Of a stretch of DNA of 64,000 bases, positions 36,987 to 47,214 are shown one piece after another. Both the position numbers and the translations under genes were made by a program. Source of the stretch: Aquabacterium sp. (GTDB taxonomy: Bacteria > Pseudomonadota > Gammaproteobacteria > Burkholderiales > Burkholderiaceae_C); assembly GCA_030654395.1 (NCBI GenBank), contig JAURXM010000132.1, positions 248,001-312,000 of the forward strand. The letters are read 5' to 3'. The stretch's first letter is position 1; each line of letters begins with the position of its first letter. A model generated the notes under the pieces. The model ran no database searches. It was not told the origin of the DNA and worked only from the letters and a program-made list of their open reading frames with translations.

Positions 36987-38373
36987 GTTGCTGTGCGTGG
37001 TCAATCGGCCGCAGGAAGCCCTTACTCAAGAGCTTGTCTGCGGCTTGTTTGTAAGTCTCTAGGTAGGCTTGGTCGCTGGGGTAGCGTGCGCGCAGATAGT
37101 CGGCTGACAAAGGCGTGGTGCTGCCACCGGCAATACAAGCAAAGCCTGCCCACATGCCAAGTGAGTTGGTGGGTGCGTTGTTGAACATGCCGTAGCGGGA
37201 CACCGGGGCATCAAGCTCTGGCAAGCGCAATCCGCCTAGGGCATTGCCCTGGTCATCATCTTGCACAAAGCCCCAGCTGCTGCGTTGCAACCTGGGTGCT
37301 TTGGGCGGGGTCGTGCCCGTGGTGACCCAGTTGCGCAGTGCATGCAGGGCCGCGTGGTCGATCAGGTGTGCGGGTAAATTGTTGGCTGGTTTCAGGCAGC
37401 GTGGCGTGGTCAATTGCAGCTCATCTTGGTTGGCTGCCAGGGTCTCGTTGCGCATGGCTTGGTCAAAGTGGGTCGCGCCAGCGATCTCCCAATACCTCAG
37501 CTTGTCTGTATCGGGCGTCTTGGACAGGGGCCAGCTGACGGCGACCTCCATCTCGGTTTGAACCTGCATCACCGGGGCTTTGAGATCTGACCGAATATGG
37601 GGTGCCACGATGTTGATGTGCCAGCCGTTGACTTGGATGGCCGCAGGCGTTGCACCTCGCAAATAAAAGCCGTCATAGGCTTGGCTACGAGGCTGAAAGG
37701 CGTTCATGAAAGTGAACAAAAAGGAGGCTGATTTAGAGTACCCCATGGCCAACAAACGGATGGGCTGCGTGTCAGCGGTGCCCCACTGAGCGGCCTCTTG
37801 CCTGATGAGCAGCCCAGCATGGTCGAAGATATCGAAAGACAAGTCGCTGTCGGTGATCTTGGCATGGGCATAACGCAGGGGGTTGATTTGCTGCAACGCC
37901 GCGATGCTGGGGGTTTCTGCACTCACGCCGACCCAAGCGTAGCCTTCTCGCACCATCTCGTCACGGGCGATCATCCATCCGCCATCTATGTCAAAGCCGA
38001 GTGATGAGTTCAGCCACTCCACCACGACGATGCCGTTGAAGCGGGCAGGCGATGTCGGGCGTCTCATCAGCAGACGGGTCTCATAGGGTTCTGGTACACC
38101 GCGCGGCTTGAGCTGCCAGTGGCCGTCATCACCCCAATCGCCATCGGTTGAGTAGGCTTGGGCATGGCCTTGTAAGCGCCATTCTTGCTCGGTGTACGCC
38201 ACAGCATTCAGTGCGCTTTGTCGGCTTGTGGCGGGTGAGCCAGCTGGAAACTCACTGAGTTTGGGTGGCTTGATGTCAAGGGGCGCTCGGGCATGGCAGG
38301 CCGTTGTGAGGGCCAAGCCCATCAACAATCCGCATAACAAGCCGCGTAACAATGCGCTGGTGTTGTACGGCAT
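36949..38373 (-). CDS. exported alpha/beta hydrolase-domain protein
   Basis: 474 aa from ATG 38373. An N-terminal signal (LLRGLLCGLLMGLALTTACHARA, possibly a lipobox at TAC) is followed by a large catalytic domain of the type called alpha/beta hydrolase domain (PF20091-like): VVVEWLNSSLGFDIDGGW, a nucleophile elbow AMGYSKSASF and ATHFDQAM with the candidate His. Last gene of the exporter operon, nine bases after the second permease. It may process the exported product at the cell surface. Confidence 0.8.
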   Translation of the reverse strand: MPYNTSALLRGLLCGLLMGLALTTACHARAPLDIKPPKLSEFPAGSPATSRQSALNAVAYTEQEWRLQGHAQAYSTDGDWGDDGHWQLKPRGVPEPYETRLLMRRPTSPARFNGIVVVEWLNSSLGFDIDGGWMIARDEMVREGYAWVGVSAETPSIAALQQINPLRYAHAKITDSDLSFDIFDHAGLLIRQEAAQWGTADTQPIRLLAMGYSKSASFLFTFMNAFQPRSQAYDGFYLRGATPAAIQVNGWHINIVAPHIRSDLKAPVMQVQTEMEVAVSWPLSKTPDTDKLRYWEIAGATHFDQAMRNETLAANQDELQLTTPRCLKPANNLPAHLIDHAALHALRNWVTTGTTPPKAPRLQRSSWGFVQDDDQGNALGGLRLPELDAPVSRYGMFNNAPTNSLGMWAGFACIAGGSTTPLSADYLRARYPSDQAYLETYKQAADKLLSKGFLRPIDHAQQLRLISRRQTTAP

Positions 38374-38381
38374 GGCGCTGA

Positions 38382-39551
38382 TCAGGCCTGACGCAGGCAC
38401 TCGATGATGCTCAATTGGCCGGCTCGCCACGCTGGGATGAACCCGCCCAAAAAGCCCATCAACAAGGAGAACGCCATGGTTTGTGCAGCGACGGCCCAAG
38501 TGAACTTGAACCGAAAGGCCATCTCGGCGAAGGTCTGGTAGTTCAGGGTGGAGATGTTGACGGTCTGCATCAGCGAGGCGGCGATCAAACCGACGATACC
38601 CCCGACCAATGCCAAGCCCAGGGACTCACCCAAGAAAGCGAGCAGCACGGCTTCTCGCCTGAAGCCCAACGCCCTCAGTGTGCCGATTTCACCGATGCGG
38701 GAGGCCACTGCCGCAAACATCGTGATCATGGCGCCGACGATGGCGCCGATTGAAAAAATCACGGACAGTGACAAACCCAACAGCTTGATGAACTTGGTCA
38801 TGCCTTCTGATTGATCAGCGTAGAAGCGCGCCTCTAGTTTGACATCAAGTTGAAGCTGAGGGTCGTTTGCAATGGCTTTGCGGATGCCGTTGAAGGCTTC
38901 GATATTGGCTAGCTTGAACACGATGCTGGCGTAGACGCTGCGTCGGAATGCCTGCATCACCTGATCCGTGTCGGCCCATATCTCAGAGTCAAAACCGCTG
39001 CGTTGCGCATCAAAAATACCCACCACAGTCCATTCTCGGCCAGCCATGGTCACCGTGTGGCCGAGGCTCATGTTGGCAAAGCCCTTGGCCACAGCGCGAC
39101 CGACGATGATCTCTGAGGTGCCGGCTCTGAACATGCGGCCCTGAACAACGCGCACTTGAGGGCGAATAGCCAAGCCGATGTCTGATGTGCCGCGCAGCGT
39201 GACGTTGGCCATGTCATCCGAGTCCCGCTTGGGCAGGTTATTGAGCACGGCGACTTCACGGGATACTTGGCGCCGCCCTAGGCTGTCGGTGGCGATACCA
39301 GGCAGCGCTTCTAAATTGCCCGCTTGGGAGCGCGAGATGGCTGAGTTGATTTCAGCACCCGCACCCTTGCGCAAAATGATGACATTGTCGGGCTGGCCTG
39401 TGGCCACCATGGTCTCGTTGATGCCTTCGCTCATCATCAAGACAGTGGCGAATACAAAAACCACCAAGGCCATGCCGCCAGCGGTCAGGATCGTCGTCAC
39501 GCGGCGCACCCAGAGGTTGCGCATCACGTAGGAGAGGGGGATGGCTTTCAT
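38382..39551 (-). CDS. ABC transporter permease (FtsX/MacB type)
   Basis: 389 aa. One N-terminal membrane segment, a large periplasmic MacB-like domain, then three C-terminal segments with the FtsX motif GEIGTLRALGFRREAVLLAFLGES. This topology fits mechanotransmission-type ABC transporters. It forms a heterodimer candidate with the permease at 39567; the ATPase and adaptor are upstream on the same strand. Substrate unknown. Confidence 0.9.
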   Translation of the reverse strand: MKAIPLSYVMRNLWVRRVTTILTAGGMALVVFVFATVLMMSEGINETMVATGQPDNVIILRKGAGAEINSAISRSQAGNLEALPGIATDSLGRRQVSREVAVLNNLPKRDSDDMANVTLRGTSDIGLAIRPQVRVVQGRMFRAGTSEIIVGRAVAKGFANMSLGHTVTMAGREWTVVGIFDAQRSGFDSEIWADTDQVMQAFRRSVYASIVFKLANIEAFNGIRKAIANDPQLQLDVKLEARFYADQSEGMTKFIKLLGLSLSVIFSIGAIVGAMITMFAAVASRIGEIGTLRALGFRREAVLLAFLGESLGLALVGGIVGLIAASLMQTVNISTLNYQTFAEMAFRFKFTWAVAAQTMAFSLLMGFLGGFIPAWRAGQLSIIECLRQA

Positions 39552-39566
39552 TGTGGTCTCACCCTA

Positions 39567-40727
39567 TCAGGCCACGTGGCGAAGGCCTTGGACGATGTCA
39601 ATATTGGACATCTTCCATGCTGGCCAGGCCGCCGAAAGCAAGCCGACCGCGATGGCGGCTATAGCTTGGTAAATCATCGTTGTTTGTGAGACCTCGAACA
39701 CCTTGAACAGGTTGTTAGTTTGGTGCAAGAAGCCGATCGCCAGGGGGAAGGTCATGGCAATGCCCAGAGCGCCTCCGATGATGGCGATCAGGAGGCTTTC
39801 TCCGAACAGCAGCTTGACCACAAACATGGGCGAAAAACCCAGCGCCTTCAGCGTGGCGTACTCAGACAGGCGCTCGCGTGCTGTCATGGTCATGGTGTTG
39901 GCCATCACGGCCATGATGATCAAGATCACCACGAAGCTCACGGCTCGCACGGCCATCAAGATGGATTGGCTCATCGAGACGATGCCCAGTTGGAATGCTT
40001 TTTCGGTTTCAGTTCGTGTCTCGGCAACCGAGTTTTTGAACAACTTGTCGATTTCTTGCGAGATGGCCGAGGCCCGCGCAGGGTCTTTGATGTTGACCAT
40101 GTAGAGGGCCACTTGGTTGGCAGCGTTGGAGCCCAACCTCTGGCGCACGCTCTCGGCGAGCAAGCCCCAGTGCATCATCATCAGCCCCTCATCTGCACGG
40201 GCATCGTTTGTCTTGTATATGCCGCGAATGGTGAAGTTCCAGTTGCCTGGGTAGGCCGTGCCGCTCAGCGGGATGGTGTCGCCCAGCTTCCAGCCAAATC
40301 GCTGTGCCAGCTTGCGACCCACGACCGCGCCTTGGCGGTCTGCCATGAACGCGGCTTTCTCGACTTCATCGAGGATGTACTCGGGGTACATCTGGAAGTA
40401 GCTGTTGCCGTCCACAGCAAAGCGCGCAAAGAAGTTGCGTCGGTCGATGTAGATGCCACCAAACCAATTGACCCACGTGACACCGCTGACACCTTCTATC
40501 TTTTTGATGCGGTCCGCGTAATACAGGGGCAAAGGGTAGCCCACCGATATCGCGCTGCGGGTGATCAAGCGGGTGTTGGATGTGCCATCGACGCCGGCAT
40601 ACCAAGCATCAACGACAGTGCGCAGCAGGCCGAATGCGCTGATGGCGACAATCAAGCCGACCATGGTCAGCATGGTGCGCAACTTGTGCCGAAAGGCGTT
40701 TTTCAGCAATAGCCTGAAGAGGAACAT
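39567..40727 (-). CDS. ABC transporter permease (FtsX/MacB type)
   Basis: 386 aa. The same layout as its neighbour (N-terminal membrane segment, periplasmic domain, C-terminal FtsX segment [24 protein letters not shown]), but the sequences have diverged widely. Having two different permeases instead of one, with a separate ATPase and adaptor, is reminiscent of DevBCA-type glycolipid exporters and lipoprotein transporters. It starts 18 bases after the ATPase stop. Confidence 0.9.
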   Translation of the reverse strand: MFLFRLLLKNAFRHKLRTMLTMVGLIVAISAFGLLRTVVDAWYAGVDGTSNTRLITRSAISVGYPLPLYYADRIKKIEGVSGVTWVNWFGGIYIDRRNFFARFAVDGNSYFQMYPEYILDEVEKAAFMADRQGAVVGRKLAQRFGWKLGDTIPLSGTAYPGNWNFTIRGIYKTNDARADEGLMMMHWGLLAESVRQRLGSNAANQVALYMVNIKDPARASAISQEIDKLFKNSVAETRTETEKAFQLGIVSMSQSILMAVRAVSFVVILIIMAVMANTMTMTARERLSEYATLKALGFSPMFVVKLLFGESLLIAIIGGALGIAMTFPLAIGFLHQTNNLFKVFEVSQTTMIYQAIAAIAVGLLSAAWPAWKMSNIDIVQGLRHVA

Positions 40728-40745
40728 GTACTGCTTGTCCTGTTA

Positions 40746-41459
40746 TCAGTGGCCGTTGGCGCCGGGGTCAGCCACCAGCACACCCTTTTCAAGGTGGATC
40801 ATTCTGCTGGCACGCGATGCGGCTTTGGGGTCATGGGTCACCATCACAATGGTTTTGCCCAAGTCGCGATGCAGCTCATCCATCAGTTTGAGGACTTCTT
40901 CGCCTGTTGCGCGGTCCAGATCCCCTGTGGGTTCATCGGCCACGATCAGCGTGGGGTCGGTCACCAGTGCGCGTGCAATCGCGACACGCTGCTGCTGTCC
41001 GCCTGATAGCTCGTTGGGGTAGTGATCCATGCGGTCGGCCAAGCCCACCATCTCCAGCGTGGACTCGACGTGGTACTTGCGCTCGCGTCGGCTCAGATTG
41101 GTCAACAGCAGTGGCAACTCGACGTTCTCGAACGCGGTCAACACGGGCATCAGGTTGTAGAACTGGAAGATGAAGCCCACGTTGGCAGCGCGCCAGTCGG
41201 CCAGTGCGCTTTCGTTCAAAGTGGCGATGTCCACACCATTGATTGAGATGGTGCCGGATGTCGGTTGGTCGATGCCTGCAATCAAGTTGAGCAGGGTGCT
41301 TTTGCCTGAACCGCTGGGGCCCATCAATGAGACGAACTCGGCACGCCCGACTTCCAAGTTGATGTCCATCAGCACAGGGATGGGCTGCCCACCTCGTGTG
41401 TAGGTTTTGGTCAGGCGGTCGATGCGGATGACCGGCTCGCTGGAGGCTATATCACTCAT
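40746..41459 (-). CDS. ABC transporter ATP-binding protein (LolD/MacB/DevA type)
   Basis: 237 aa. Walker [10 protein letters not shown]-loop in [11 protein letters not shown], signature LSGGQQQR, Walker [13 protein letters not shown] and H-loop VMVTHDP are all intact. The sequence is closest in style to the LolD/DevA/MacB group that powers FtsX-type permeases. Middle gene of the exporter operon. Confidence 0.95.
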   Translation of the reverse strand: MSDIASSEPVIRIDRLTKTYTRGGQPIPVLMDINLEVGRAEFVSLMGPSGSGKSTLLNLIAGIDQPTSGTISINGVDIATLNESALADWRAANVGFIFQFYNLMPVLTAFENVELPLLLTNLSRRERKYHVESTLEMVGLADRMDHYPNELSGGQQQRVAIARALVTDPTLIVADEPTGDLDRATGEEVLKLMDELHRDLGKTIVMVTHDPKAASRASRMIHLEKGVLVADPGANGH

Positions 41460-41478
41460 GCTGGGCTCCGGGTGGGAT

Positions 41479-42711
41479 TCAAGGCGTGCCGATGTTGACG
41501 CGTGAGCCGTCTTTCAGCCTAGCCGGTGGCGTGGTGACCAGTTTGTCGCCCGCCTTGATGTTGCCTGCGATTTCGCGCAGGTCACCCAGTTTGCGACCAG
41601 GGCGAGCTGGCAGCTCTTCTGCGGTGTAGCTGCCGCCTTCACCTGCTTTGATTCTGTAGACCACGCTCTTGCCGTCTTTGTTGACAATGGCGGCGTTGGC
41701 CACGGCCATCACGGGTTGCTGATCGGCATCGCTGATGTCTTGCGACAGGAAGCTCACCTTGGCGCTCATTTCGGGCAGGATGCGCGGGTCGAGTTGGTCA
41801 AAGCGGATCTTGGTCATGACGGTGGCCTTGGCGCGGTCAACCGTGGGCACAATGCCCGATACGTGGCCACGAAAGCGCATGGTCGGCAGTGCATCTAGGG
41901 TGATCTCGACCGGTTGCCCTGTTTTGGTTTTGGACAAGTTGCCCTCTGACACGTCGGCTTCGACTTCCAGTGTGGTCATGTCTGCCATGGTGACCACGGC
42001 ACCTTGCGCACCCGCCGCGCTGGACATGGGGGTGATGATGTCGCCCACGTTGGCATTTTTAACCAGCACAACACCATCAAAGGGCGCACGGATTTCGGTG
42101 TACTCCAAGCCCACTTGTTGCGCTTTAACTTGGGCTTTGGTTTGCTCCAGTGCAGCTTTGGCGGCAGACACAGCGGCAAAGGCAGCCTTGTTGCGGCTCA
42201 CCGTGGTCTCAACGGATTGGGGGGAGAGAAAGCCTTGGGCTTCCAAACCACGGGCGCGGGCGGTTTCTGCTCGTGCGTTGATCAGCTGCACATTGGCTTG
42301 CTCCAAGTTGGCCTCTGCTTGGTGTACGGCAGCTTGTGCGCCAAGGAGGCCTGCTTTGACGTCACTGGCATCCAAACGGGCCAGCAGCTCGTCTTTCTTG
42401 ACGTGTGAGCCTTCTCTGACGTTGAGCTCAATCAGGCGGCCTGCAGCTTTGGATGCAACGGCTGAGCGGCGCTGTGCCACAACGTAGCCGGAGGCGGTTA
42501 GCTGGACGTACTGCTGTGAAGGGGTGCTCAGCACCACGGTTGTGGTGGTGACATCGGCTGCGCGTGGGACCAGAAAATACGCTGCAACGCCCAGGACAGC
42601 GCCACCCACCAGAACCCATGGGAGGATGCTGGCCTTCTTTTTCACGGAAGCTTGGACACCTCTGTCAATTTTGAGTTTGGACAGGGCCGAAGGAGTGGGT
42701 ACATCAGTCAT
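41479..42711 (-). CDS. ABC exporter membrane fusion protein (MacA/DevB type)
   Basis: 410 aa. A short cytosolic N-terminus, one membrane anchor (ILPWVLVGGAVLGVAAYFLV), lipoyl-like segments, a long Ala/Gln-rich helical hairpin (residues about 110-190) and a beta-barrel domain. First gene of the exporter operon, 20 bases before the ATPase. It would bridge the inner-membrane transporter to an outer-membrane channel that is not encoded nearby. Confidence 0.92.
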   Translation of the reverse strand: MTDVPTPSALSKLKIDRGVQASVKKKASILPWVLVGGAVLGVAAYFLVPRAADVTTTTVVLSTPSQQYVQLTASGYVVAQRRSAVASKAAGRLIELNVREGSHVKKDELLARLDASDVKAGLLGAQAAVHQAEANLEQANVQLINARAETARARGLEAQGFLSPQSVETTVSRNKAAFAAVSAAKAALEQTKAQVKAQQVGLEYTEIRAPFDGVVLVKNANVGDIITPMSSAAGAQGAVVTMADMTTLEVEADVSEGNLSKTKTGQPVEITLDALPTMRFRGHVSGIVPTVDRAKATVMTKIRFDQLDPRILPEMSAKVSFLSQDISDADQQPVMAVANAAIVNKDGKSVVYRIKAGEGGSYTAEELPARPGRKLGDLREIAGNIKAGDKLVTTPPARLKDGSRVNIGTP

Positions 42712-42906
42712 GGTGTTGCAAGGTGTAAAGATAGTGATTCTGCACTGCTGTTTGACCCTGAACGCTTATCGTTGTACCGACCCTTAAGTCGGTGGATGCT
42801 TCGGGTTTTCATGGGGGATATCGCAGCAGGGGTGTGTTGCGTCAAGGCTTGCGGCACCGGCGCCAAGAAGCAGGCGGCAGTCTAAGGCGACGTGCTCTTG
42901 ACGAGG

Positions 42907-42950
42907 CTAGGGGATTGCATGGGCATCCCTCTAGGTTAATAGGGGGGGGT
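42907..42950. other. hairpin and eight-G run between eda and exporter operon
   Basis: The 272-base gap 42712-42983 contains CTAGGGGAT (42907-42915) opposed by ATCCCTCTAG (42925-42934), with one unpaired base, followed by a run of eight G at 42942-42949. It may end eda transcription or be the exporter promoter region. No T-run is present. Confidence 0.3.
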
Positions 42951-42983
42951 ATTGGTCTACTTTGATCAGGTTGGATCATGCTC

Positions 42984-43616
42984 TCAGGCGCCACGCAAAC
43001 GGGTGGCGGCTTGAGCCAATGCCGTGATGGCAGGCCAGTCGCTGCCTTGGATCAGCTCAGCTGGTGCCAGCCACGAGCCCCCTACGCAGGCCACATTGGG
43101 CAGGCTCAGGAAGCTGGGTGCAGTTTGAGCCGTGATGCCCCCTGTGGGGCAAAACAAGGCGTCGGGAAAAGGCCCACCGAGTGCTTTCAGTAAAGCCACG
43201 CCGCCGGCCTGCTGTGCAGGGAAGAACTTGAAGCAAGTAAAGCCTGCGTCCATGGCCACCATCAATTCGGATGCAGTAGCCACGCCTGGCAGCAGGGCAA
43301 TGGGGCCGCCGTCGCGGGCTGCGTCAAGCAAACGGGGTGTCAAGCCGGGTGATACCGCAAACTGGGCGCCAGCTTTGGCGGCCGCATCCCACTGCTCTGG
43401 TGTGGTGATGGTGCCTGCTGCCAAGATGGCTTGGGGCACTTCTTTGGCCAGTACTTTGATGACATCCAGTGCGCGTGGTGTGCGCAGCGTGATCTCCAGC
43501 ACACGCACACCGCCTGCAATCAGGGCGCGCGCCAGCGGCACGGCATCGTCTGGGTTGTCTATCACCAGCACGGGGATAACCGGGCCTGTGGCCATGGCAT
43601 TTTTGACGATGTTCAT
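42984..43616 (-). CDS. eda: KDPG aldolase
   Basis: 210 aa. Cleaves 2-keto-3-deoxy-6-phosphogluconate to pyruvate and glyceraldehyde 3-phosphate, the last Entner-Doudoroff step. The catalytic glutamate is in LEITLRTP and the Schiff-base lysine in [11 protein letters not shown], with PTGGIT later. ATG 43616 overlaps the edd stop as ATGA, so translation is coupled; an ATG at 43634 is inside edd. Confidence 0.96.
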   Translation of the reverse strand: MNIVKNAMATGPVIPVLVIDNPDDAVPLARALIAGGVRVLEITLRTPRALDVIKVLAKEVPQAILAAGTITTPEQWDAAAKAGAQFAVSPGLTPRLLDAARDGGPIALLPGVATASELMVAMDAGFTCFKFFPAQQAGGVALLKALGGPFPDALFCPTGGITAQTAPSFLSLPNVACVGGSWLAPAELIQGSDWPAITALAQAATRLRGA

Positions 43617-45451
43617 GGTGTGTCGTTGTCCCATCCAAAGCTGACGGCGCCTTGTTCAGCATGGCTGACGTTGCGCCTGAAGGTGGTAAAGAGCTCCCGT
43701 CCCATGCCTACTGTGTTGGCACTGAGGTCGGGGTGTGGCACGCTGCGTTCAGCCCAGTCGGTGTCGGACACCAAGGCTTGTAGGGTGCCTGCCAAGGCGT
43801 CTAGTCGAATCAAATCGCCATGCCGCACGCGGCCAAGTGGGCCGTCTGCGGCAGCCTCTGGGCTCACGTGGATGGCGGCGGGCACTTTGCCAGAGGCGCC
43901 AGACATGCGCCCATCCGTGACCAAGGCCACTTTGAAGCCCAAGTCTTGCAAGTTGGCCAAGGTGGGCGTCAGGGAATGCAGCTCAGGCATGCCATTGGCG
44001 CGTGGCCCCTGAAAGCGCACGATGGCCACAAAGTCTTTGTTCAGCTCGCCCCGCTGGTAGGCGTCGATCAGATCTTGTTGATCGTCGAAGACATGGGCTG
44101 GGGCTTGGACGACCATGTGATCGGCCTTCAGTGCGGAGACCTTGATCACGGCGCGGCCTAAATTGCCAGTCAACACCTTCAATCCGCCGTCGGGTGAGAA
44201 AGGCTGTGCTGTTGTGCGCAAGATGCTCAGGTCGCCGCTGATGGGGGGCGCTTCAACCCATGTGAGTTGACCGTCTATCAGCGTCGGCAGGCTGGTGTAG
44301 TGCCGCAAGCCATCAGGCCCCGCCACGGTTTTGACGTCAGGGTGAAGCAGTCCGGCTGTGAGCAGTTCGCGGATCAAAAACGCCATGCCGCCTGCTGCGT
44401 GGAACTGGTTCACATCGGCGCTGCCATTGGGGTAGATGCGGGTCAGGGCGGGCACGATGCGCGAGACCTCATCAAAGTCATCCCAGTTGATCAAGATGCC
44501 TGCCGCACGCGCCATGGCCACGAGGTGCAGCGTGTGGTTGGTGGATCCGCCCGTGGCCAGCAGGCCGACCAGACCGTTGACGATGGCTCGCTCGTCCACG
44601 ATGTGCCCGACTGGCGTGTAGCGCCCGCCTTGCCGTGTCAGCGAGGCCACCCGCCGGGCCGCTTCGCGTGTCAAGGCCTCACGCAAGGGCGTGCCGGGCG
44701 ATACAAAGGCCGATCCGGGCAGGTGCAGGCCCATGATCTCCATCAGCATTTGGTTGCTGTTGGCGGTGCCGTAGAAGGTGCAGGTGCCTGCGCCATGGTA
44801 GGAGGCTTCTTCGGCTGCCAGCAGGGTGGCTTGGTCTACCTCGCCTGCGGCGTAACGCTGGCGTACGCGGCTTTTTTCGTCGTTGCTCAAGCCTGTGCCC
44901 ATGGGGCCTGCGGGCACAAACACGGTGGGCAGGTGCCCGAAGCTCAAGGCGCCAATCAGCAGGCCGGGCACAATTTTGTCGCACACCCCCAAGCACAGCG
45001 TGGCGTCAAACATGTTGTGGGACAAGGCCACGGCGGTCGACATGGCGATCACGTCGCGCGAGAAAAGCGACAACTCCATGCCCGGCTGGCCTTGGGTCAC
45101 GCCATCGCACATGGCAGGGACGCCGCCTGCAAATTGGGCCGTGGCGCCGACTTCTCTGGCTGCTTGTTTGATCCAGTCGGGGTAGGCGCTCAAGGGCTGG
45201 TGGGCCGATAACATGTCGTTGTAGGCCGACACGATGGCGATATGGGGTGCACGCTGCGCCCTGAGCCAAATTTTGTCCTGCACTGGGGCTGCGGCATAGC
45301 CGTGGGCCAAATTGGTGCAACCCAAGCCTGCACGCCCGACGGGGTTGGCGCTGCCTGCGGCATCTATGCGCTTGAGATAGGCCGCGCGCGTGTTGGCGCT
45401 GCGCAGGCGAATCCGCTCGGTGATCGATTGCAGTTGAGGGTGAAGCATCAC
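43613..45451 (-). CDS. edd: phosphogluconate dehydratase
   Basis: 612 aa, the full length of the family. Dehydrates 6-phosphogluconate to KDPG using an iron-sulfur cluster. Features include [19 protein letters not shown], the [11 protein letters not shown] cysteine segment and [24 protein letters not shown], which identify an IlvD/Edd protein. Coupling to eda and divergence from pgl-glk place it firmly in the Entner-Doudoroff pathway rather than dihydroxyacid dehydration. Confidence 0.97.
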   Translation of the reverse strand: MMLHPQLQSITERIRLRSANTRAAYLKRIDAAGSANPVGRAGLGCTNLAHGYAAAPVQDKIWLRAQRAPHIAIVSAYNDMLSAHQPLSAYPDWIKQAAREVGATAQFAGGVPAMCDGVTQGQPGMELSLFSRDVIAMSTAVALSHNMFDATLCLGVCDKIVPGLLIGALSFGHLPTVFVPAGPMGTGLSNDEKSRVRQRYAAGEVDQATLLAAEEASYHGAGTCTFYGTANSNQMLMEIMGLHLPGSAFVSPGTPLREALTREAARRVASLTRQGGRYTPVGHIVDERAIVNGLVGLLATGGSTNHTLHLVAMARAAGILINWDDFDEVSRIVPALTRIYPNGSADVNQFHAAGGMAFLIRELLTAGLLHPDVKTVAGPDGLRHYTSLPTLIDGQLTWVEAPPISGDLSILRTTAQPFSPDGGLKVLTGNLGRAVIKVSALKADHMVVQAPAHVFDDQQDLIDAYQRGELNKDFVAIVRFQGPRANGMPELHSLTPTLANLQDLGFKVALVTDGRMSGASGKVPAAIHVSPEAAADGPLGRVRHGDLIRLDALAGTLQALVSDTDWAERSVPHPDLSANTVGMGRELFTTFRRNVSHAEQGAVSFGWDNDTP

Positions 45452-45525
45452 AGGGTCCAGGCCATGGCAACGTTGGGTTCATTATCATGTGCTTGTTTTG
45501 GCCATCAGGCCGATGATGAGCGGCC

Positions 45526-46239
45526 ATGCCCCATTTAACTCAGTTTCATCACGCATCTTCACGTTCAGAGCTGGCCCAGGCCCTCGCCTTGTTTGTGGGT
45601 GCACGTCTGCAAACCGGGTTGACGCAACGTGGGCAGGCCTTGTTGGTCGTGTCGGGCGGCAGCACACCGGTGCCTTTTTTGGAGGCCTTGGCGCAAATCG
45701 AGCTGGACTGGTCGCGCATCACGGTGACTTTGGCCGATGAGCGTTGGCTGGCCCCTGACCATGTCGACAGCAACGAGCGGCTGGTGAGGACGCACCTGCT
45801 GCACGGTCTCGCTCAAGCCGCACAGTTCGTGCCGCTGTACAGAGATGCACTCAGCCCTGAGTCGGTCCACAAACAGCTTGAGTCGGATCTGGCAGGCCTG
45901 CCTTGGCCCGCCGATGCCGTTGTGCTGGGCATGGGGGGCGATGGCCATACGGCCTCTTTGTTCCCTCATGCGCCTGAGTTGTCGCGCGGCTTGAGCCCGT
46001 CTCACACAGACAGGTGTATCGCTGTGGGCATCCCCGCACCGCCCAATGTGCCTGTGGCGCGCATCAGCTTGACGCGCCACGCTTTGCTCGACACCCGTGC
46101 CTTGATCATCCACATCACCGGGGGTGACAAGTGGGCCTTGCTGCAACAAGCCCTGCTAGCGGGATCGGAAGCAGACTTGCCGATACGGCTGGCTTTGCAT
46201 CAGCAATTGGCGCCTTGTGATGTCTTTCATGCCGACTGA
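45526..46239 (+). CDS. pgl: 6-phosphogluconolactonase
   Basis: 237 aa, DevB/SOL type. Hydrolyses 6-phosphogluconolactone to 6-phosphogluconate, the substrate of Edd. VVSGGSTPVPFLEAL (phosphate-binding), LADERWLAPDHVDSNE and VLGMGGDGHTASLFPHAPEL are the family motifs. It is divergent from edd with 74 bases between, and overlaps the start region of glk. Confidence 0.95.
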   Translation: MPHLTQFHHASSRSELAQALALFVGARLQTGLTQRGQALLVVSGGSTPVPFLEALAQIELDWSRITVTLADERWLAPDHVDSNERLVRTHLLHGLAQAAQFVPLYRDALSPESVHKQLESDLAGLPWPADAVVLGMGGDGHTASLFPHAPELSRGLSPSHTDRCIAVGIPAPPNVPVARISLTRHALLDTRALIIHITGGDKWALLQQALLAGSEADLPIRLALHQQLAPCDVFHAD

Positions 46240-47209
46240 AGCCATGCTCCAGCCCAGTTACCCCCGTCTGTTGGGCGACATTGGTGGCACCCATGCCCGC
46301 TTGGCCTTGCAGTTGACGCCCACCGCACCCATCGAGCACATCGTCACCTTGCCTGTGGCCGATCACGATGGTTTGCAGGCAGCTGTGGTGCATTACCTGT
46401 CGCTGGTTGGTGCGGACGAGGGGGCATCTCGACCACGCTCTGCGAGCATGGGCATTGCCGCACCCGTCTTGGGCGATCACATCCAAATGATCAATGCGCC
46501 GTGGGCTTTTTCAGTTCAAGCGGTCAAGCAAGCGATGGGTTGGGATGCATTCAACTTGTTGAACGACTTCACGGTGCTGGCCTTGTCGCTGCCCGCCTTG
46601 CCTGAGTCTGAGCTGAGGCAACTGGGCGGGGGGCAGCCTATGGCGGGCATGACCAAAGCTTTGATTGGCGCAGGCACAGGCCTTGGGGTGTCTGGCTTGG
46701 TGCCCATGGCAGGCGGGCTTTGGGCGCCCTTGGCAGGCGAGGGCGGGCACGTGACGCTGCCCCCATCCGATGACGCCGAACGCCGCCTTTTGGCTGAGTT
46801 GCACAAGCGTTATCCGCATGTGTCTGCGGAACGGGTGCTGTCCGGGTCAGGGCTGGCGGTGCTGTACGAGGCCCATGCGCGTATGGCTGGCGCAGAGCCT
46901 GTGCCCTTGATGCCTGCTGATGTCAGTCAGCGTGGCTTATCAGGCCAGTGCGCTCATTGCACTGCCGCGTTGCACAGTTTTTGCAACTTACTGGGTACGG
47001 TGGCGTCCAACTTGGCCGTGACGCTGGGCGCCCAAGGCGGGCTCTACATTGGCGGCGGCATCGTGCCCCGTTTGGGTGCGTTTTTTGAGCAGTCAGGCTT
47101 TCGTGCCCGTTTTGATGCCAAGGGACGCTACAGCGATTACATGGCCAGCATCCCTGTCTACATCATCCAAAGCGCCTACCCAGCTTTGGTAGGCGCCAGT
47201 CGGGCTTGA
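46229..47209 (+). CDS. glk: glucokinase
   Basis: About 326 aa. ATP-dependent phosphorylation of glucose, the entry to the pathway. The ATP-binding LLGDIGGTHARLAL and LIGAGTGLGVSGLVP, then PLAGEGGHVTLPP, are typical of bacterial glucokinases of the Glk type. Several starts are possible (GTG 46217, ATG 46220, 46229 and 46244), all overlapping or abutting the pgl stop; none has a strong ribosome-binding site. No zinc-type ROK cysteine cluster is present. Confidence 0.94.
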   Translation: MPTEAMLQPSYPRLLGDIGGTHARLALQLTPTAPIEHIVTLPVADHDGLQAAVVHYLSLVGADEGASRPRSASMGIAAPVLGDHIQMINAPWAFSVQAVKQAMGWDAFNLLNDFTVLALSLPALPESELRQLGGGQPMAGMTKALIGAGTGLGVSGLVPMAGGLWAPLAGEGGHVTLPPSDDAERRLLAELHKRYPHVSAERVLSGSGLAVLYEAHARMAGAEPVPLMPADVSQRGLSGQCAHCTAALHSFCNLLGTVASNLAVTLGAQGGLYIGGGIVPRLGAFFEQSGFRARFDAKGRYSDYMASIPVYIIQSAYPALVGASRA

Positions 47210-47214
47210 TCAGC

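Noticed and set aside
45452-45525. HexR-type operator in the edd/pgl divergent gap
   Set aside because: I looked for a TGTA...TACA palindrome of the kind HexR binds and did not find one in these 74 bases.
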